The position numbers were made by a program, and so were the translations under genes. A stretch of DNA of 64,000 bases from Osedax frankpressi. Lineage: Eukaryota > Annelida > Polychaeta > Sabellida > Siboglinidae. The DNA lies in assembly GCA_964035775.1 (NCBI GenBank), contig OZ038312.1, forward strand, positions 37,365,383-37,429,382. The letters are read 5' to 3'. The stretch's first letter is position 1. Each line of letters starts with the position of its first letter. Positions 23,901 to 33,400 of this stretch are shown in pieces. The notes under the pieces are model-generated. The model had not been told where the DNA came from. It worked only from the letters and a program-made list of their open reading frames with translations, and searched no databases.

Positions 23901-26241
23901 TTGAATTATTAAAATACATAATAAATGTAAATTAATATTTTTAATAATTATTTATAAGTTTGAACAAAAAATAATATCAAACAACATTAACTAAAAATTA
24001 AACACTAAACACAAGTTAATCAAGTTTAAACAAAAAATAATTGGAATTTTACTTAGATTATTTTTTAAGATATATGTTATACACAATGTATTAATAACAA
24101 AACATTTTTTTCAGCTATCAATTTAAATTATATTTTATGAACTTTGTTTATTTAATTTGTCCTAATATTACAGATATATCATTTTTTAACCATTTATATA
24201 TATGAGGTATATATTCTGGGGGACATTCAAGTACAAAATTATCAACATTAATATCCAATCTATAATATACACTTGACATCCACTCCATAATGTCCAATCC
24301 ACAATATGCACTCCAATGATATGCACTCCATAATATGCACTCCAATGATATGCACTCCAATAATATGCACTCCATAATGTCCAATCCATAATATGCACTC
24401 CAATGATATACACTCCAATAATATGCACTCCAATGATATGCACTCCATAATATGCACTCCAATGATATGCACTCCAATGATATGCACTCCAATGATATGC
24501 ACTCCATAATATGCACTCCAATGATATGCACTCCAATAATATGCACTCCAATGATATGCACTCCAATAATATGCACTCCAATAATATGCACTCCAATGAT
24601 ATGCACTCCATAATATACACTCCAATAATATGCACTCCAATGATATGCACTCCAATGATATGCACTCCATAATATGCACTCCAATGATATGCACTCCAAT
24701 GATATGCACTCCAATGATATGCACTCCATAATATGCACTCCAATGATATGCACTCCAATAATATACACTCCAATGATATGCACTCCAATAATATGCACTC
24801 CAATAATATGCACTCCAATGATATGCACTCCATAATATACACTCCAATAATATGCACTCTATAAATCTACTTGATGACTCATGATCTTTATTTTCATATT
24901 TCTACTTTCTACACATTGTACATCTTCCACGAAGGTGATTCCCTTAGAGACCTATGAAGGTCAGAGTGCAGATGGACGCTTCGTGTCCGTTATACCTGGT
25001 GGCAGTAGTATTCCAATGGATTTTAATAACAGGAAGGACTATGTGCAGAAAGTCATCGAATTTAGACTTCACGAATTTGATATCCAGGTTATCCTTAACT
25101 CTTTCTCTTTCAACGCTAGTTCTTTATCTACTCACTTCCATAATCTTTTTCATCAACAGTTGCCTCTTGCACATGTTTATGCGTTTCTTTGATATATATC
25201 TCTTATTTCCTTTGCACTTTCTAGAAAATTATTTCTATTGGTATAATTTTCGTTTGCTAATTATGTTATAACTATTTTCATAGTAGTTATTAAAATTATA
25301 TAATAGAGTTATTAAAATTATATAATAGAGTTATTAAAATTATATAATAGAGTTATTAAAATTATATAATAGAGTTATTAAAATTATATAATAGATTTAT
25401 TAAAATCGTTAGGTATTTGATCTTATTCGCAAATAAGAAATTACTTTTACAGTAATATTTATAACCTAAATATTTAAATAAGTGACTTCGTGCATATTTT
25501 TATATTTTGAAACTATTCTTTCAGATTTCTGCAATTCGTGAAGGAATGTCGTTGGTAATACCTTTACCTTTATTAAGTCTCACAACAGCCGACCACCTCG
25601 AGCAATTAGTTTGTGGTCAAACCACTATTGAAATAGATGTGCTCAAAAAAGTTGTCAGGTTGGGAATGTTTACAGAATAATAAAAATTTGTAATTTTGCA
25701 TTTTTTAATTACAAAATAATTATTTATAGAATATTTCTTAAGAAATTATGTAATTTAATGTAATTTATTTGTAATCCAGGTATCGAGATATTTCCTCAAA
25801 TGATCAACTGGTGATATGGTTGTGGGAGATTCTCTTAGGATTCAGTCAAGTGGAAAGAGTGTTATTCCTCCGATTCGTCTCCGGAAGATCCAGACTTCCA
25901 ACAAACATTGCAGATATAACTCAAAAGTTTCAAGTAATGAAAGTCGAAAAAGTCAGTAAAAAGTATTTCTTGAAATGTCAACATCAAATTACCAATAATG
26001 TATTATCTATTATTATTTACTACTATCTATAACACCGATTGTAACGCAGGGAAAAGATGGTTTACCAACTGCACAAACATGTTTCTTTCAACTGCGTTTT
26101 TCGGATTACTCTTCAAAAGAAATCTTCCGAATAAGGCTACTCTATGCAATTCAGAACTGCAAAAGCATCGATATTGACAATTATATGTTAACACGAAACC
26201 ACGAAATAGTGGAAACAAACCAGGACGAAATCGAAATATAA
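212..26241 (+). CDS. HERC1: HERC1-like giant HECT E3 ubiquitin ligase, C-terminal half (5' end outside window)
   Basis: Multi-exon gene read by homology with splice phases that agree at every junction outside the gap. Exons: 212-279, 348-433, 504-535, 746-812, 1401-1956, 2077-2275, 2364-2392, 2490-2543, 2648-2687, 2841-2939, 3127-3912, 4273-4378, 4527-gap, 4867-5037, 6037-6208, 6285-6387, 6812-7025, 8767-8903, 9501-9622, 9919-10034, 10902-10925, 11029-11124, 11484-11687, 11990-12114, 12203-12513, 13422-13704, 13846-13953, 14004-14171, 14558-14690, 14775-14944, 17038-17229, 17697-17835, 18039-18131, 18606-18694, 18769-18927, 19331-19456, 19837-20035, 20158-20318, 20607-20834, 21905-22086, 22877-23113, 23440-23611, 23676-23756, 24935-25087, 25525-25658, 25780-25951, 26050-26241 (TAA). 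About 2,520 codons are visible, roughly half of the vertebrate protein. The order UBA, WD40-like, RCC1 propeller, HECT is that of HERC1. By family knowledge it is a cytoplasmic/Golgi-associated ubiquitin ligase. The first exon end (279 or 294) and the exon cut by the gap are uncertain. Confidence 0.96.
844..1389 (+). repeat. 10-bp tandem array (AACGTCGAGT / AACGTCTAGT), ~54 copies
   Basis: Near-perfect decamer array filling the HERC1 intron 813-1400. The two unit types, with CGAG or CTAG, are interspersed irregularly. One copy reads ACCGTC and one AACGCC. The array stops about 12 bases before the acceptor at 1400. Each unit holds a GTAACG string resembling a weak 5' splice site. Confidence 0.97.
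3127..3912 (+). other. HERC1: HERC1 UBA domain exon
   Basis: A 786-bp exon. About 14 codons in, it encodes a three-helix UBA domain with the diagnostic loop [17 protein letters not shown], ending near [12 protein letters not shown]1 is known to carry a UBA domain, and this was the first clue to the gene's identity. After the UBA the exon encodes an acidic, Ser/Asp-rich stretch and then a Pro/Leu/Ile-rich repeat-like region (variants of EIIDxLPxHxxRIPLQ). The acceptor is a strong TCTATCTCAG and the donor is GTTAGT after 3912. Frame continues into 4273-4378 and 4527. Confidence 0.9.
4597..4796. other. Assembly gap (200 N)
   Basis: Exactly 200 N. It interrupts the HERC1 exon that starts at 4527 and the following intron. 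At least one exon end, and possibly whole exons or another tandem array, are missing. The round length suggests a scaffolding placeholder rather than a measured distance. Confidence 0.99.
5042..5971 (+). repeat. 10-bp tandem array (TCTCTAGCCT / TCTCTAACCC), ~93 copies
   Basis: Fills most of the HERC1 intron 5038-6036. Unit variants are TCTCTAACCC, TCTCTAGCCT, TCTTTAGCCT and ACTCTAACCC in an irregular higher-order mix, with a segment of about 400 bases that recurs. The sense strand is almost pure pyrimidine plus CTAAC and CTAG, so each pair of units looks like a branch point, pyrimidine tract and AG. Confidence 0.97.
6398..6783 (+). repeat. CCACTCCACC-type 5/10-bp satellite
   Basis: Irregular mix of CCACT, CCACC and CCCCA units in HERC1 intron 6388-6811, ending about 28 bases before the acceptor. 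The long reading frames that cross it are a by-product of the repeat. Confidence 0.95.
7167..8780 (+). repeat. 93-bp minisatellite carrying a 3' splice site, 17 units
   Basis: Seventeen units, thirteen of 93 bp and four of 101-102 bp (8-bp insertion GCCACCAC after TTTCAC). Spacing follows a decaying higher-order pattern: one long unit plus four short, again one plus four, then one plus three, then one plus two. Each unit contains CCCGCTCAG followed by ATCCTGCAAGTCCT. The last copy is the real acceptor (AG at 8765-8766) and first 14 bases of HERC1 exon 8767-8903. The upstream copies are therefore duplicated splice acceptors with attached exon starts. The 93-bp units have no stop in the exon's frame. 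Confidence 0.97.
9160..9500 (+). repeat. 12-bp tandem array (CCCCCACTCTAC) abutting a splice acceptor
   Basis: About 28 copies of a pyrimidine-rich 11-12-bp unit. The final unit reads CACTAG instead of CACTCTAC and supplies the acceptor AG for HERC1 exon 9501-9622, so the array runs right up to the exon. Intron part 8904-9159 upstream is ordinary sequence. Confidence 0.95.
9729..9939 (+). repeat. Two-copy tandem duplication of a 3' splice site plus exon start
   Basis: Copy 1 (9729-9839, 111 bp) and copy 2 (9840-9939, 100 bp) both run from TATCCCCATTCTC to GTGGAGGAATGCA. Each has the acceptor CCCTGTGTCAG followed by ATTGTCCAGTGGAGGAATGC. Copy 2 is the start of exon 9919-10034. Copy 1 (AG at 9817-9818) is a decoy acceptor with 21 exon bases that then runs into intron sequence. 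Confidence 0.93.
10045..10873 (+). repeat. 18-bp AT-only tandem array (ATTAATTATAATATTGAT), ~46 copies
   Basis: Occupies HERC1 intron 10035-10901 directly after the donor. The only frequent variable position gives GAT, GTT, AAT or CAT. Larger blocks of about 360 bp recur (the GTT/AAT alternation appears twice). The unit is nearly self-complementary, so cruciforms or hairpins are possible. Confidence 0.96.
10902..10925 (+). CDS. HERC1: HERC1 24-nt microexon (candidate)
   Basis: Between the AT array and exon 11029 lies a 24-base segment flanked by ...TCTGGAG and GTAAAT. It is phase 1 on both sides, joins exon 10034 and exon 11029 in frame, and encodes NMQEFLVKF across the junctions. The protein also reads through if it is skipped, so it could be alternative or false. 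The acceptor has a poor pyrimidine tract. Confidence 0.5.
11181..11356 (+). repeat. 75-bp direct repeat, ~2.3 copies
   Basis: Two adjacent 75-bp copies, each containing CACCCTAGCATCACCCCATC and TCATCTTAGCC, plus a partial third, in the pyrimidine-rich HERC1 intron 11125-11483. Confidence 0.85.
12560..13345 (+). repeat. 33-bp tandem array of TCTCCTCACTC/CCCTTACACYAA
   Basis: About 13 full 33-bp units (12601 to ~13010) alternate ACACC and ACACT, giving a 66-bp higher-order unit. Further 3' the units shorten to 25-26 bp with TCTCTTACTTACACC and double-CTCC variants. The sense strand is a continuous pyrimidine tract with CACTAAT or CACCAAT once per unit. Lies in HERC1 intron 12514-13421. Confidence 0.95.
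14180..14500 (+). repeat. 13-bp tandem array (CACTCTCCGACCC / CACTCTCCTGCTC)
   Basis: About 24 units starting within ten bases of the donor of exon 14004-14171. Two 13-mer types are mixed, with CAACAC and GATCC variants. Sense strand is pyrimidine-rich. Confidence 0.93.
14955..17031 (+). repeat. 14-bp tandem array (CTACCCCACCTCCT), ~148 copies
   Basis: Fills HERC1 intron 14945-17037 from ten bases after the donor to six before the acceptor. Variants (CTGCT, CCACTA, CATCTACCCAACT, a CTACTTTACAC unit) form a long higher-order repeat. The rare CCGCCTCC unit at 15511 recurs at 16197, exactly 686 bp or 49 units later, with matching neighbours. Everything on the sense strand is C/T plus scattered A. 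The frames open over 700 codons here are repeat artefacts. Confidence 0.97.
18131..18555 (+). repeat. 19-bp array of GGTTAGTGGTTGTGGTGGA beginning at a 5' splice site, ~22 copies
   Basis: The exon 18039-18131 ends ...GGTGACG and the intron begins GTTAGTGGTTATGGTGGA. That is already the first unit of the array, so the genuine donor and every repeat share GGTTAGTGG. Sense strand is G/T-rich, unlike nearly all other arrays in this gene. A few units read TAGGG, GCTTGTG or GATATTAG. Confidence 0.95.
18935..19330 (+). repeat. CCTCTCCCT simple pyrimidine tract
   Basis: Intron 18928-19330 is almost entirely CTCTCCCTCTTCCTC-type sequence up to the acceptor TCTCTCAG. Low complexity with no clear fixed unit. 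Confidence 0.9.
19597..19785 (+). repeat. 12-bp G-rich array (GGTGGAGTGGGA), ~15 copies
   Basis: Purine/G-rich on the sense strand with frequent GGG and GG runs, so it could form G-quadruplexes in the transcript. It ends about 50 bases before the acceptor of exon 19837. HERC1 intron 19457-19836. Confidence 0.93.
20319..20372 (+). repeat. 11-bp repeat (GTGTAGGCGGA) at a 5' splice site, ~5 copies
   Basis: Exon 20158-20318 ends in CAG and the intron opens GTGTGTAGGCGG, followed by GAGTGTAGGCGG twice and decayed copies. The donor is therefore the first unit of a short array. Confidence 0.85.
20835..21904 (+). other. AT-rich HERC1 intron without recognisable content
   Basis: 1,070 bases between the RLD2 and HECT exons. 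Very AT-rich, no tandem array, no coding exon found by phase or homology. Donor GTCAGT, acceptor TTTTTAG. Confidence 0.8.
22100..22672 (+). repeat. 30-bp array (CTACACAGCCCTATACCTAC core), ~19 copies
   Basis: In HERC1 intron 22087-22876. Each unit contains CCTACACAG or TATACAG, which resembles a 3' splice site with a short pyrimidine tract, repeated every 30 bases or so. Real acceptor is CATCACCAG at 22876, about 200 bases downstream. Confidence 0.93.
24283..24862 (+). repeat. 14-15-bp array (AATGATATGCACTCC / ATAATATGCACTCC), ~40 copies
   Basis: In HERC1 intron 23757-24934. Two unit types alternate in a longer, imperfect period (a CCATAATATG unit after every three to four others). The rest of this 1.2 kb intron (23757-24280) is unremarkable AT-rich sequence. 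Confidence 0.94.
25284..25400 (+). repeat. 22-bp AT-rich repeat, ~5 copies
   Basis: Units of AGAGTTATTAAAATTATATA plus AT, nearly identical, in HERC1 intron 25088-25524. Confidence 0.9.
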
Positions 26242-27467
26242 TCTCACTTACTCGACACCTTTAATTATTAGCAATAATTGTCATCTCAACGACAACTCAT
26301 TTCAAAGTGATCGGAGTACTTATGCACTCATAGTACCTTTATACATAAACTTATATTTGTGCTCAAATATTTCAAAATTGGATCGTTCTAAATATATTTA
26401 TTATGGCTATACATTTGTATAGCTTATTATTATTTCGTCATGCATTATTATATTATATATAAATAAAAAATATAAATCATAGATTCTCTTTCAATTATTA
26501 GATAAATTAAACTTTTAAAATTATTTAATAAATTAATTAACCGTCTAAAAGTTTGCAAAATATTAGATAAGAAAAGTAGATTATATTTATACAGCTAAAT
26601 CGTTAAAGATCTATTAAAATTTGATTAAATTGTTTTATAAATTCTATAATTAAATATGAAAATTAGAATTGGTGCGATATAATTCAATTTTGTTAAAATC
26701 CAGAAATATCTCGATTATTAAAAACAAAATAATGAACTAATTAGAATATAATTTAATAATTATTAATTTAAATCAAAATTAATTAATCTTTGGTCAGGCA
26801 TGACTGAGTATAAAATATTAAATTAAATTAATGTAATTGATATATAAGTATTGTCCATTAATTATTGTTATAAATTTATCAATCAGCATTTTGAAAAATG
26901 ATGATATAGTATTTTTAACCTTATTTAGAACAAATCAAACACTGATAATATGCTGTAGAGTGTATAGCTAATTAACTGTTGTATTGATATGATTAAATGT
27001 GTAGGAATTTTGAGGAAATCAAAATCAAAAAATGAAGAGGAATTGTGGCTACGTCAACATTTTGATATAATAACTTTATTAATAAATACATTTCAGTGTA
27101 TGGATTCTAATCATAAATATTGATCTTATCATTGTCACATTCTTCTTATCTAACAAGACTTCCAATTATTAAGCAAATAGTTATCATTAAGATACTTGAA
27201 AGAACTTTTTATGATTAGCTAAAGATGATTTCAAGAAGAATATGATATTCTTTTACCAGTTTACTCTATGTTAATACATATCTTTCTAAAACCTAACATC
27301 AATAGAAAAATATTAGTGTTATATACCCACAAAATATTATTCTGTAATATATTTTTAAAATAAATTCACTTCAATACAAATTTAATTGTTAGGAATTAGT
27401 TAAAAAATTGAATATCTCTTGAGAGTAAATTTTATTAAAAAACATGTAAATTTATATAAAAACGAAT
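26242..27467. other. Convergent intergenic region, 3' UTRs of HERC1 and CDC7
   Basis: 1.2 kb of AT-rich DNA between the HERC1 stop and the CDC7 stop. An AATAAA on the + strand at 26462-26467 is a reasonable HERC1 polyadenylation signal. On the - strand TTTATT near 27429-27434 reads AATAAA and could serve CDC7. I see no gene, array or mobile element in the remainder. Confidence 0.7.
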
Positions 27468-30400
27468 TCACTTCTTTTTGAAATGACTAAAGAATGGATG
27501 GTTTAACGAATTAATTGCTGTAATTCGTGTTTTATAATTGGGATCGAGAAGGGAGTCCAGTAATAAATAGGCATCAATTGAAATTTCCTCCGGAACTAGT
27601 TCCAATTTAGTTATCTCTTTTTTAGAGAGATTAGGATTATTTTTCAAAAACATCCTGATTGGCTCAATTTCTTTCTGTTCTCGGATGTTTTCGCATAAAG
27701 TTCGCAGATTTTGTGGCTCACAATGATCCGTTGCTAAATTTTTACCTTTATTAGTATGATATTAAAGTTAGGACTTAGCTATGAGATAAAGTTAATGAAA
27801 AGAGATAATAAAACTAAAGATGAATATTGACCAATGGCTGTTGCAGCTTCCATCATTCTCTTGCTACCATGCATGTACAGCAATTCCGCGAAAACACTTT
27901 TATCATCTCCTGGGTTGAAGTATGGCTTCTCTCCCGACATCAGACTCATCATTATCGAACCCACTGACCAAATGTCTATTGCTTTCAACAGAACATTATA
28001 TAATTAGAAAATATTTATGCGGGCAGAGATATTAGAGTTACAGGAATAATTTTTTTTGAAAACCTCTACTTTGATGGCAGAATCTCATTAGAACCTCAGG
28101 AGCCCTAAAACCAGGAGTTCCTGACCTTCTGACCTTTTCTCCAGGCCTAGATGAAATATATAGTTTTATTAGAAGTTAGATTTATAATTCAGGCAGGTAA
28201 AATAATTAATTTAATATTTCTGATTTTTACAATGGAATTAACATTGTAACAACAACAAGATTGTTATCACTGTTATCACCACTGTTACATCACAGTTATC
28301 ACCACTGTTTACGGTCTCATTTCACGCAGGTAAACATAATATAATATAATAGTGTAAATCTAATAAAGTATGCGCAAACTAACCTCCTCAGACAAATCTT
28401 ACAAATCTGAATCTTGCCTCTGCAGGTACATTTTATTTTATCCGCTGAAATCAGTATTCAATTATTATAAAAATGTGTTGAATATAAATAATTTATTTTT
28501 TACTAAAATAGATAATAGTCGTTATTAATCCATCACTCCATCCATCACTCCATTCACCACTCCATCCATCACTCCATCCATTCATTCAATAATATATCCA
28601 TCTATCCATGATAAACGCATTGCAGACAGTAAGGAAGGACCAAGATATCACTCGATCTTAACTGCAGGATAGTTTTCCTCATTGTCACTATAATCTTCTG
28701 ATATCGTCGTGGTTTAGAACATCAAGTTCTACGAGTGATAGACATTATTCTAAATGCAATATTACTACTAATCCATCTATCTATGTAGGCAGCTATACAT
28801 CTACCAATCCTTCCTTTGATTGAATTAAATTACTTATTTTGACAAAAAAATAACAGAAGAATAGCTCTCCGGTATGTGAGATAATGGAAATAGATAAATA
28901 TATCATAATGAATAAGAAAAATAATCAGTTAATAATAACTTTATAAATGGATAATTATATTTTAATTTTTCCGGTTTCCAATAAAAAATGTTTAGAAGTT
29001 TACGTGAATTTTTGTAATGAATAATACTTTCTTATATTTATAAAGACATTCCACACCATAACTTGGTTATTATTGTAAAGTTAAGTATGCGGGCATTCTC
29101 CTTTAGCATAACTCTATCATTTAGGTAATGTGGTACTATTGAATCATTAATATGTTAATCACAGTATTCTATATGTCGAATTTGTCCTGTAATTTAGATA
29201 GCTAAGTGATAACATCTCTTGGGTCATTTTTCATATAACATACAAACTAATATTCCTAAATGATGTATTTTTAAATTTTAACAATAGATAAACAATAGTA
29301 CATGTGACAGTAAAAAGATTTTTAGATCATCTTTAGCTTTATATAATTACAATTTATTTTAAATAAACACCAAGTTGAATTTGATTTATAATGAAATATT
29401 AAAAAAATCAATTATCACACCGAGACATTTTGCCTTATAAGTCAATTCTATAATTATATATTGATTAATCCATCCATCGATTGAAGTTAATAATAATTCA
29501 ATAATATCCATTCTTACTATACTCCTAACCGGATTTATTCTTAGATATTAATATTTTCGACTTTTTCAAAAATTTCTTTTTATCGTAACCTTCTCCACTT
29601 TCTAAAGAAATGACATTATCTGTATCAATTGTCTTGTGGGCTAATCCGAAATCGACTAGTGCATACCTGTGAGAGACAGTAGACATTAGGGTAAATATTG
29701 AATTGCTAGCATATTAGTGATATAGCTCAATTTGTTCAGCAAAACACTCCTACTATAGGATATAATATAATATGTATTCAGTTTTAAAAGATTTAATAAA
29801 AATGTAATCATGTCTTTTTTTTTATAAAACAGATACAAACGTTCCCTTTATTCTATTATACAGAAAGTTTGATGGTTTCACATCTCTATGGATAATGTTT
29901 TTGTCGTGTACCCCGCACAAAGCGTATAAAAGATTGTATAGATAACTTGATATTTCGTTGATACTCATCAGTTCTATAAATTTCTATAAAATGGAAACAT
30001 TTTTCAAACAATTTGATTGAAATATAATTAATCATTTATGGAGTTTGTAGTTTTATTATGCCAATTATTGGCATAATTATATAAATAAATACATACAATT
30101 TTTAAGATATATATATAAATTCAAACGCTAATAGAAGTATGTTCGAAATAAGGCATCAATATCAAGATATGATGATCAATGCGTATCAAATCAATAATCT
30201 TCATAATATTCTCATTAAATCTGTTATTCAAAATAAATTAACATAATATTCTTATGATTTAACCTTTTTATTAATAAGTGATACGAATTATAGGGAATAA
30301 ACTACTACCTGCACTCATTCATAAAACGAATCTCTGAAGTAGTCAATAACATCTTACATGTGGGCTTTAGGTATTTCATCGCAACTTTTCTACCATTAGA

Positions 30401-33400
30401 ACGTTCAATAGCAAGATAGACTTTTCCAAAAGTACCTAATCAAAAAAAACATACAGTTAATATTATTTACAATATTTATATGAATCTATAATTCGTCATA
30501 ATTTATATAAATATTCGTGCATACTTTTATTAATTACTCCCCAGAAATATTATAAAACAATTTCTAAGATCATGTTTATACTTTAATAATGTCTAGGATA
30601 AAGTTATTAATTTATCATATTTATGTTTTATTTAAATTTAATAATCCATTATTTTATTACTTCTTTGCTAATTAGTTCTAGAATAATCCACAAATAATAT
30701 TTAATTAATTAATTAATACGTATACAATAATATATATATAATAATATAATATAGAAATACTAAGTATATTATATGGATACAAATTCACTAAATATGAACA
30801 AATGACATGAATGTTAGAAGACTGAATGTTAGAAGACTGAATGTTAGAAGACTGAATGTTAGAAGACTGAATGTTAGAAGACTGAATGTTAGAAGACTGA
30901 ATGTTAGAAGACTGAATGTTAGAAGACTGAATGTTAGAAGACTGAATGTTAGAAGACTGAATGTTAGAAGACTGAATGTTAGAAGACTGAATGTTAGAAG
31001 ACTGAATGTTAGAAGACTGAATGTTAGAAGACTGAATGTTGGAAGACTGAATGTTGGAAGACTGAATGTTGGAAGACTGAATGTTGGAAGACTGAATGTT
31101 GGAAGACTGAATGTTGGAAGACTGAATGTTGGAAGACTGAATGTTAGAAGACTGAATGTTAGAAGACTGAATGTTAGAAGACTGAATGTTAGAAGACTGA
31201 ATGTTAGAAGACTGAATGTTAGAAGACTGAATGTTAGAAGACTGAATGTTAGAAGACTGAATGTTAGAAGACTGAATGTTAGAAGACTGAATGTTAGAAG
31301 ACTGAATGTTAGAAGACTGAATGTTAGGAGACTGAATGTTAGGAGACTGAATGTTAGGAGACTGAATGTTAGGAGACTGAATGTTAGGAGACTGAATGTT
31401 AGGAGACTGAATGTTAGGAGACTGAATGTTAGGAGACTGAATGTTAGGAGACTGAATGTTAGGAGACTGAATGTTAGGAGACTGAATGTTAGGAGACTGA
31501 ATGTTAGGAGACTGAATGTTAGGAGACTGAATGTTAGGAGACTGAATGTTAGGAGACTGAATGTTAGGAGACTGAATGTTAGAAGACTGAATGTTAGAAG
31601 ACTGAATGTTAGAAGACTGAATGTTAGAAGACTGAATGTTAGAAGACTGAATGTTAGAAGACTGAATGTTGGAAGACTGAATGTTAGAAGACTGAATGTT
31701 GGAAGACTGAATGTTGGAAGACTGAATGTTGGAAGACTGAATGTTGGAAGACTGAATGTTGGAAGACTGAATGTTGGAAGACTGAATGTTGGAAGACTGA
31801 ATGTTGGAAGACTGAATGTTGGAAGACTGAATGTTGGAAGACTGAATGTTGGAAGACTGAATGTTGGAAGACTGAATGTTGGAAGACTGAATGTTGGAAG
31901 ACTGAATGTTGGAAGACTGAATGTTGGAAGACTGAATTTTGGAAGACTGAATGTTGGAAGACTGAATGTTGGAAGACTGAATGTTGGAAGACTGAATGTT
32001 GGAAGACTGAATGTTGGAAGACTGAATGTTGGAAGACTGAATGTTGGAAGACTGAATGTTGGAAGACTGAATGTTGGAAGACTGAATGTTGGAAGACTGA
32101 ATGTTGGAAGACTGAATGTTGGAAGACTGAATGTTGGAAGACTGAATGTTGGAAGACTGAATGTTGGAAGACTGAATGTTGGAAGACTGAATGTTGGAAG
32201 ACTGAATGTTGGAAGACTGAATGTTGGAAGACTGAATGTTGGAAGACTGAATGTTGGAAGACTGAATGTTGGAAGACTGAATGTTGGAAGACTGAATGTT
32301 GGAAGACTGAATGTTAGAAGACTGAATGTTAGAAGACTGAATGTTAGAAGACTGAATGTTAGAAGACTGAATGTTAGAAGACTGAATGTTAGAAGACTGA
32401 ATGTTAGAAGACTGAATGTTAGAAGACTGAATGTTAGAAGACTGAATGTTAGAAGACTGAATGTTAGAAGACTGAATGTTAGAAGACTGAATGTTAGAAG
32501 ACTGAATGTTAGAAGACTGAATGTTAGAAGACTGAATGTTAGAAGACTGAATGTTAGAAGACTGAATGTTAGAAGACTGAATGTTAAAAGACTGAATGTT
32601 AGAAGACTGAATGTTAGAAGACTGAATGTTAGAAGACTGAATGTTAGAAGACTGAATGTTAGAAGACTGAATGTTAGAAGACTGAATGTTAGAAGACTGA
32701 ATGTTAGAAGACTGAATGTTAGAAGACTGAATGTTAGAAGACTGAATGTTAGAAGACTGAATGTTAGAAGACTGAATGTTAGAAGACTGAATGTTAGAAG
32801 ACTGAATGTTAGAAGACTGAATGTTAGAAGACTGAATGTTAGAAGACTGAATGTTAGAAGACTGAATGTTAGAAGACTGAATGTTAGAAGACTGAATGTT
32901 AGAAGACTGAATGTTAGAAGACTGAATGTTAGAAGACTGAATGTTAGAAGACTGAATGTTAGAAGACTGAATGTTAGAAGACTGAATGTTAGAAGACTGA
33001 ATGTTAGAAGACTGAATGTTAGAAGACTGAATGTTAGAAGACTGAATGTTAGAAGACTGAATGTTAGAAGACTGAATGTTAGAAGACTGAATGTTAGAAG
33101 ACTGAATGTTAGAAGACTGAATGTTAGAAGACTGAATGTTAGAAGACTGAATGTTAGAAGACTGAATGTTAGAAGACTGAATGTTAGAAGACTGAATGTT
33201 AGAAGACTGAATGTTAGAAGACTGAATGTTAGAAGACTGAATGTTAGAAGACTGAATGTTAGAAGACTGAATGTTAGAAGACTGAATGTTAGAAGACTGA
33301 ATGTTAGAAGACTGAATGTTAGAAGACTGAATGTTAGAAGACTGAATGTTAGAAGACTGAATGTTAGAAGACTGAATGTTAGAAGACTGAATGTTAGAAG

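Larger units (their letters stand above)
21905..26241 (+). other. HERC1: HERC1 HECT ubiquitin-ligase domain with catalytic cysteine
   Basis: Exon 21905 encodes the strongly HERC1-like lead-in [20 protein letters not shown]. Exons 22877-26241 encode the HECT domain. The N-lobe has [30 protein letters not shown] and [18 protein letters not shown]. The E2-binding part follows, then [34 protein letters not shown] and [14 protein letters not shown]. The C-lobe has the active-site loop [12 protein letters not shown] with the thioester cysteine TGT at 26080-26082. It ends about 30 residues later (NYMLTRN then an acidic tail) at TAA 26239-26241. All HECT elements are present, so the enzyme is predicted active. 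Confidence 0.97.

Noticed and set aside
22100-24862. CRISPR-like regularly spaced repeats
   Set aside because: Eukaryotic intronic tandem arrays without unique spacers and without any cas gene.
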